From assembly GCF_900166965.1 (NCBI RefSeq), contig NZ_FUZI01000004.1, positions 248,001-312,000 on the forward strand: a stretch of 64,000 bases of DNA. Reading direction: 5' to 3'. The notes under the pieces were generated by a model, which saw only the letters and a program-made list of their open reading frames with translations, was not told where the DNA came from and made no database searches. Positions within the stretch are counted from its first letter, which is position 1; each line of letters opens with the position of its first letter. The translations under genes and the position numbers were made by a program. This stretch comes from Photobacterium piscicola. GTDB lineage: Bacteria; Pseudomonadota; Gammaproteobacteria; Enterobacterales; Vibrionaceae. Positions 59,284 to 64,000 of the stretch are shown here, piece after piece.

Positions 59284-60327
59284 TTAATTATTGTCACACT
59301 CTTCCAGCACTGGTTGCCACCACGTGGGATTATTTAAATACCATTCAACGGTTTTACGCAGCCCAGATTCAAATGTCTCTTGCGGATACCAGCCCAATTC
59401 GCGTGTAATTTTAGATGCATCAATCGCATAACGAATATCGTGCCCAGGTCTATCTGCAACATAACAAATTAAGTCTTGATAATCATTCACGGCTTGGGGT
59501 TTATTAGGGGCTAATTCTTCAAGTAACAGACATATTGTTTTAATAACATCGATATTTGTTTTTTCATTATAACCACCGATATTATACGTCTCACCAACAC
59601 AACCTTCAGTTAACACACAATATAAAGCCTGTGCATGATCATCAACATATAACCAATCACGCACTTGCAAACCATCACCAAAAATGGGCAATGGCTGACC
59701 TGCAAGTGCATTTAATATTATGCGAGGTATCAATTTTTCAGGGTGATGATATGGTCCGTAATTATTAGAGCAATTCGTAATAATTACGGGTAATCCATAA
59801 GTACGGCACCATGCGCGAACTAAGTGATCACTCGATGCTTTAGATGCAGAATATGGGCTTGAGGGATTATAAGCCGTATTTTCATTAAATAATAATTTCG
59901 AATTAGCTAAATCACCAAACACTTCATCTGTTGAAATATGATGAAACTTAAAGGCTTGTTGGCGTGATGCTGATAATGACTGCCAATAACTACGTGCTAC
60001 CTCAAGTAAAGTATAGGTACCAATAATATTAGTTGTTATAAATGCAGCGGGTTCATCAATAGAACGATCCACATGGCTTTCTGCAGCTAAATGCATGATT
60101 ACATCAGGTTGATAAAAAGAGAAAATACGTTCTAATTCACCACGATCACAAATATCAACCTGTTCAAACGTATAGCGTGGATTTGATACAATAGATTCTA
60201 ATGTAGATAAATTACCTGCATACGTTAGTTTATCCACATTAATAATATTATTTTCTGTATTATCAATAATATGTCGAATAACAGCAGAACCAATAAAACC
60301 AGCCCCACCCGTCACCAAAATATTCAC
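59284..60327 (-). CDS. rfbB: dTDP-glucose 4,6-dehydratase RmlB
   Basis: A 347-residue extended short-chain dehydrogenase making dTDP-4-keto-6-deoxyglucose for rhamnose-type sugars. [14 protein letters not shown] is the NAD loop, the catalytic Tyr/Lys lie in [11 protein letters not shown], and [11 protein letters not shown] is the RmlB-specific segment. No rmlA, rmlC or rmlD follows; only wecA is adjacent, 26 nt upstream in the same direction. Confidence 0.92.
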   Translation of the reverse strand: MNILVTGGAGFIGSAVIRHIIDNTENNIINVDKLTYAGNLSTLESIVSNPRYTFEQVDICDRGELERIFSFYQPDVIMHLAAESHVDRSIDEPAAFITTNIIGTYTLLEVARSYWQSLSASRQQAFKFHHISTDEVFGDLANSKLLFNENTAYNPSSPYSASKASSDHLVRAWCRTYGLPVIITNCSNNYGPYHHPEKLIPRIILNALAGQPLPIFGDGLQVRDWLYVDDHAQALYCVLTEGCVGETYNIGGYNEKTNIDVIKTICLLLEELAPNKPQAVNDYQDLICYVADRPGHDIRYAIDASKITRELGWYPQETFESGLRKTVEWYLNNPTWWQPVLEECDNN

Positions 60328-60353
60328 GATATGATCCTTTATAATGATATAGC

Positions 60354-61427
60354 TTACGCTTCGTGTATTGTCGGAAGACCAAATAAGCGCTTAACAACAG
60401 CGGTAATACGCCAAATATAATTAATCACCGTAAAGTAACAAACAAACATCACTAAGAAAGCAATAAACATGGTTGATTCATTAATTCTGGCCGTTTCAGC
60501 CCAAATACCAATCGCGGCACAATTAATCGCAAGCAGACAAATAACAAACAGTGTTAATCGTGACGATAATCCCATGCGCTGACAAATATGGTGTAAATGT
60601 TCACGATCAGGTTTAAACGGTGATTGGCCTTTACGTACTCGACGGATCATTATTGTTGCCATGTCCATCAATGGAATCGCAATTAACCACAATGCAGTAA
60701 CTGGTTTAAACGCGACGATATTTGTATCTTGCGTACCACGAACCAATAACCATACCACGGTAAATCCGATAAACACACTGCCTGCATCCCCCATAAAGAC
60801 TTTAAAACGTCGTCCAAAAGGCAACCCAAGGTTCAGCATTATATATGGCACCATTGCCGTTACTAATAAGCCACAGAAAAGAGCTAATTCATTATTACCA
60901 TTAATATAGAACACATACCCCATGGCGGAGAATGTGACAGAGGCTAATCCCCCCAGCAAGCCATCAATACCATCGACCATATTGAAAGCATTAATCGCTC
61001 CAATAAATGCGACCACGGTTATAATGCCACCAATAACAGGAGACAATTGTAGAGTTTCACTGCCCATTAAATAGCCGAGGTTATCTAATGAAAGTCCACC
61101 GAAAGTAATCATTGCTAACGCGATACCCGCTTGTACAACTAATCGTATTTTAAAGCTAATATCGAAATAATCATCAACGACACCAACAACCAATAAAATC
61201 AAACTACAACCGAGATACAACAAAAGGGTTAAATTAACAGGTAAAATCAATAACGCGGCAATAGAAAACGCAATAAAAACGGAGATACCACCAACTAAAG
61301 GTATAACACCTTGATGATGCTTACGTGCATTCGGCTTATCAACTAAACCAATTCTCTTTGCGACCTTACGCATAATAAATAAAGTAACAAACGACAACAC
61401 AAAAACAAATATATATGAATATTCCAT
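60354..61427 (-). CDS. wecA: Undecaprenyl-phosphate N-acetylglucosaminyl 1-phosphate transferase WecA
   Basis: A 357-residue inner-membrane transferase with about 11 helices that starts O-antigen or common-antigen synthesis by loading GlcNAc-1-P on undecaprenyl phosphate. [17 protein letters not shown] is the family signature, VVDDYFDI the metal site, [14 protein letters not shown] the DG-rich loop and [13 protein letters not shown] the cytosolic substrate loop. It heads a short unit with rmlB. No ops/JUMPstart element is seen upstream. Confidence 0.92.
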   Translation of the reverse strand: MEYSYIFVFVLSFVTLFIMRKVAKRIGLVDKPNARKHHQGVIPLVGGISVFIAFSIAALLILPVNLTLLLYLGCSLILLVVGVVDDYFDISFKIRLVVQAGIALAMITFGGLSLDNLGYLMGSETLQLSPVIGGIITVVAFIGAINAFNMVDGIDGLLGGLASVTFSAMGYVFYINGNNELALFCGLLVTAMVPYIMLNLGLPFGRRFKVFMGDAGSVFIGFTVVWLLVRGTQDTNIVAFKPVTALWLIAIPLMDMATIMIRRVRKGQSPFKPDREHLHHICQRMGLSSRLTLFVICLLAINCAAIGIWAETARINESTMFIAFLVMFVCYFTVINYIWRITAVVKRLFGLPTIHEA

Positions 61428-61829
61428 AATTAAATATTTACCTGTGATTTAAAGTAAAATTTATTATCAATTTAAACAAAGATATTCATTTAAATGATAA
61501 CTTTGAAATTAACTTAATAACAGAAACTACAGGCACCATATTACAGAGAAATTAATAGCTAAAGGAATAAAAACGCAAAACTGTCAAAGCAAGAATCTTT
61601 AAGATAAATTAAACATAATAAATAATAAAGAAAAAGAAACAACCAAGAAAAATATATTATAAACAATTGGTTAAATTAATATTTTTATAATCAAATAGCT
61701 ATTCAGCGCCAATAAAACAAAAGCAATAAAACGCACTTAAAAACAGCAGAAATTAATCCAACAAATAAAGACAGATACACACATACAAATAACATATGGA
61801 TATTTTAATAAGTATTAAATAACAAACAC
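61428..61829. other. Very AT-rich region upstream of wecA
   Basis: About 400 bases of low-complexity A/T sequence. No ops, no gene and no clear operator; it presumably contains the wecA promoter and may be an H-NS-type silenced region, which is inference from composition. Confidence 0.4.
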
Positions 61830-61871
61830 AAAAAAACCACAATCATTCAATAAGAATATGAATTGTGGTTT
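61830..61871 (-). terminator. Terminator of the 44-aa gene
   Basis: AACCACAAT and ATTGTGGTT form a 9-bp stem with an 18-nt loop and a leftward T-run, 75 nt after the stop at 61947. Confidence 0.8.
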
Positions 61872-61946
61872 CTTAAATATTATATATTAGGCTGTAACTG
61901 TTATTGTTGTTTTATAAATTGATATAACAACAAATTAAAATAATGA

Positions 61947-62081
61947 CTACTTTTTCGTTTTTATAAGTTCTGAACTGTAGTCATATTCGCCAAGACGATC
62001 TTCACGACGCATTTGCTTTGCTTGCTTATCGTACTCATCAAGTTTGCTTAACCACGCCATAAATTGCTTTAACAGTTGCAT
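61947..62081 (-). CDS. Small 44-residue protein, unrecognised
   Basis: An open frame from ATG at 62081 to TAG at 61947, too short for routine gene calling. The product begins MQLLKQFMAWLSKLDEYD, continues QAKQMRREDRLGEYD and ends ELIKTKK: an amphipathic, highly charged helix-like peptide. The codons look like those of neighbouring genes, a GTGAAGTGA-like site precedes the ATG weakly, and a good terminator follows. It lies alone between wecA and a Crp-like regulator. I do not recognise a family; the function is unknown. Confidence 0.6.
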   Translation of the reverse strand: MQLLKQFMAWLSKLDEYDKQAKQMRREDRLGEYDYSSELIKTKK

Positions 62082-62296
62082 ATCACTTCACTCTTAAATA
62101 TATAAATATTCTGAACAACGTCCTGTTCTATTTGCACAGTATATGCACAGCATTAATCATGATCCACACAAAAGAATACATTTAAGGTATATTTGTGACA
62201 AAAAGCATAGTCGTCAAAAATATGACGATAATACACAACAGTAGTTATAACTTATTTTTATAGTAAGCATTTTAGTGCTTATTTAATGAGTCAAAA

Positions 62297-62406
62297 AGGG
62301 AACGAGGAGAAAGGTGTCGAGAGGCGAGGTTTTAGGGACGAAGAAGAACAGAATAGTATCTAAAAACATTTTCCATATCGAAACCTCAGCTCTTCCTCTC
62401 CCCCTT
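62297..62406. repeat. GA-rich dispersed element pair E / E-prime (inverted)
   Basis: Copy E (62297-62352, plus sense) reads AACGAGGAGAAAGG, GTCGAGAGGCGAGGTTTTAG, GGACGAAGAAGAACAG. Copy E-prime (62374-62406, opposite sense) reads GGAGAGGAAGAGC then TGAGGTTTCGATAT. Only 21 bases lie between, an empty version of the brackets seen around cargo elsewhere. Confidence 0.65.
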
Positions 62407-62467
62407 ACTCTATCCCAAACCAAATCAATGCAGTATCATTCATAGGAATAAATAATAGGTATTTGAT

Positions 62468-63148
62468 ATGCAACTTAAACCATTACAAAAAGGTCGTTAT
62501 CAGCAATCTTGGGTTGATGAATATACCAAGATAGAAAAAATAGTCTTAGATTGTATTAGCGAGAAAAGATTTATCGATGAAGGGCAGTTAGTCATGCAAC
62601 AAGGGCAGCCACTCGGTGCACTGATCTTAGTTAAACAAGGCCGTATAGCATTGAAATATAGCACCCGTAGTGGGCGTACTTTTCAGCTGGGGACAATTTA
62701 TTGCGATCACCAGATTTTTGGAGAAATGGAGTTTTTTTCTAATTACCGATGTCAGATGGATATCATTGCATCTGAAGCACTCGAAGTGTGGATCATTAAC
62801 CGTGATAAGCTGCAACAGGCACTGAATCAAAATCCACAACTAGCGTTATTCTTTGCCAGTGCTATCGCTATTGATTATCAAGATACCGTTGAAATTCTAA
62901 CGCGGCGTTTGCTCTACCCTATTGCTTATAATATTGCCTACGATCTTTATCACCAGCACTTAAATGATCTGCCCATTGATGGCTTTACCAAAGGCTATTT
63001 AGAAGCAGAACGCTTTGGTACCTCTGATAGAGTCTATCGTCGTTCAGTACAACAATTGATCACATTAGGCTTAATCAATAAAGAAAAGAAAAAATTAGTG
63101 GTTGTGAATATGGATAAGCTCAAAGCCTATTTAGACGCAGAAGAGTAA
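62468..63148 (+). CDS. Crp/Fnr-family transcriptional regulator
   Basis: A 226-residue regulator with an N-terminal cyclic-nucleotide-binding-like barrel (about 15-125: GQLVMQQGQPLGALILVKQGRIAL, FGEMEFFSN) and a C-terminal winged helix (about 160-220: LEAERFGTSDRVYRRSVQQL). The effector residues of CRP are not obviously kept and there are no FNR cysteines. It resembles the YeiL-like branch. Its target is unknown; the convergent TsgA-like transporter lies 52 nt downstream. Confidence 0.82.
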   Translation: MQLKPLQKGRYQQSWVDEYTKIEKIVLDCISEKRFIDEGQLVMQQGQPLGALILVKQGRIALKYSTRSGRTFQLGTIYCDHQIFGEMEFFSNYRCQMDIIASEALEVWIINRDKLQQALNQNPQLALFFASAIAIDYQDTVEILTRRLLYPIAYNIAYDLYHQHLNDLPIDGFTKGYLEAERFGTSDRVYRRSVQQLITLGLINKEKKKLVVVNMDKLKAYLDAEE

Positions 63149-63200
63149 GCACATAAGTCCTTACTCTTCATTTAATAATCATACTTTTGGTTGTATTAAA

Positions 63201-64000
63201 TTAACGGCATAACATCGCTTGGCGCACTTGGTAACGCTGGCATAGCAATAGCATCACCAAAATAATCGCGTAAATAACCGGAATGGCATACATCACCGTT
63301 TGAAGACCGACCACACGCTCAAATACAGAACTGATTGCAGGACTAAACATAGCACCAGCACTGCCACTGACTAAAATGTATGACACATTCTTACTGCTGG
63401 CATTGCGAACAAACGACACCCCATAAGCAATAAAAGCATTATAAAGCGCGGCACACACAAAACCGTAGCCATAGGTTAAGTAAGATAACCATGACATCTT
63501 ATCTGTGGTCACGATAACCGCCGTGATCACCATCGCCAATGAAATCACCACCAATAAGAAATGTTGAATTTTCATGCGCGATACAATCACCGTCGACACC
63601 AATGCGCCCACTAACGCAGCAGACCAGTATTGAGTGATAATGCTACCTGCGTCTTCAAATGGAATCGCAAACTTATCTTTAACAAAGATAGGCGCCCAAG
63701 TTAAGAAGGTATAAAGCGCAAGCATGCCAAGGAATAAACCAATACCGCCACTAACAATACCAAAATTCCATTCAGACTGTTCTTTCTCGCCATTGATCCC
63801 TGAAGTTTCACAAGCTTTAAAGTTAGTGAATACTGCAATAATCGCAGTTGCAATTGCGACCATACCAACAGCTAAGTAACTGTAGCTCCATGATAGACCT
63901 TGCGTTAAGGCATAAGTGGTGATCAAAGGGAAGATAACCCCAGCAATGTTAAACGTAGCATCTTGCACCACTAACATTGTACTTTGAATTTTATCTTTCC
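63201..64000 (-). CDS. TsgA-like MFS transporter, C-terminal part (cut by window end)
   Basis: The frame runs to 64000 without a start; 266 codons are inside the window. The visible part has about eight membrane spans, beginning after QSTMLVVQDATFNIAGVIFP, with a KEQSEWNFGI linker into the second half. Layout and several phrases (ATFNIAGVIFPLITTY; FVKDKFAIPFEDAGSI) resemble E. coli TsgA, a putative transporter of unknown substrate. The apparent ATG at 63977 is internal. Confidence 0.75.
   Translation of the reverse strand, partial: KDKIQSTMLVVQDATFNIAGVIFPLITTYALTQGLSWSYSYLAVGMVAIATAIIAVFTNFKACETSGINGEKEQSEWNFGIVSGGIGLFLGMLALYTFLTWAPIFVKDKFAIPFEDAGSIITQYWSAALVGALVSTVIVSRMKIQHFLLVVISLAMVITAVIVTTDKMSWLSYLTYGYGFVCAALYNAFIAYGVSFVRNASSKNVSYILVSGSAGAMFSPAISSVFERVVGLQTVMYAIPVIYAIILVMLLLCQRYQVRQAMLCR

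Noticed and set aside
61428..61946. ops/JUMPstart element for RfaH upstream of wecA
   Set aside because: No GGCGGTAGC-type sequence on the wecA strand.

Overview
The window is chromosomal DNA of a marine gammaproteobacterium, most likely Vibrionaceae and probably Photobacterium. This rests on recognisable proteins and conserved gene orders (menFDH-CE; ppiD-hupB-lon-clpX-clpP-tig; fabB-pdxB-asd-fimV-truA-accD-folC-dedD-cvpA-purF), AT-rich intergenic DNA, and families of tandem and dispersed repeats. No species call was made by comparison with a database. About 55 protein genes and one tRNA are supported. No rRNA, CRISPR array, complete insertion sequence or prophage was seen.

Layout. 1-9.2 kb: housekeeping and accessory genes (a UPF0149 fragment, an NAD(P)-binding protein, dusC, a YpfJ-like metallopeptidase, two cysteine-cluster proteins, a TIGR02647 protein, a Tim44-like protein, a double TM2 protein), then a TetR regulator next to a fused MFS/acyltransferase. 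9.2-15.6 kb: a leftward menaquinone operon, menF-menD-menH-menC-menE, without menB. 16-21.5 kb: alaA, yfbR, a dGTPase-like gene, a 3 x 194 bp repeat array, then a DTW-domain gene (tapT type) tightly divergent from a rhombosortase, and a ComEA-like protein. 21.6-30.4 kb: the leftward protein quality-control cluster ppiD, hupB, lon, clpX, clpP, tig. lon has a sigma-32-like promoter and a 19-bp leader hairpin. 30.8-37 kb: tRNA-Arg(UCU), folD with a PurR box, rfaH, a POT peptide transporter, an RssB-like response regulator and a LysR regulator. 37.2-55.2 kb: the purF-to-mnmC block, interrupted between truA and fimV by a 7-unit repeat array. 55.4-64 kb: a type II toxin-antitoxin pair, a beta-CASP metallohydrolase, a hydrolase/amidase pair, rmlB and wecA, a 44-aa gene too small for usual gene calling, a Crp/Fnr regulator and a TsgA-like transporter cut by the window end.

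Two repeat systems stand out. (1) The 181-194 bp tandem units at 19.3 kb and 43.7 kb each consist of two inward-facing hairpins headed by GTAG-like tetranucleotides and ending in GACGG. This is the architecture of REP/BIME elements mobilised by RAYT transposases, although no RAYT gene lies in the window. (2) Purine-rich elements with a GGGGCGAGGAAGAGC-like core occur at about ten places between 43.5 and 62.4 kb. In five of five gene-proximal cases they start at or just after a stop codon with the GA-rich strand in mRNA sense. At fimV and fabB they are joined to the same hairpin-terminator family. Opposed copies bracket the repeat array, a 63-aa orphan gene and the toxin-antitoxin module. This second family is the best candidate here for something undescribed.

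Functional themes are anaerobic respiration (menaquinone), regulated proteolysis (Lon, ClpXP and the putative RpoS adaptor RssB), purine and one-carbon metabolism under PurR (folD, cvpA-purF), cell-envelope polysaccharide (wecA, rmlB, rfaH) and tRNA modification (dusC, tapT, truA, mnmC).
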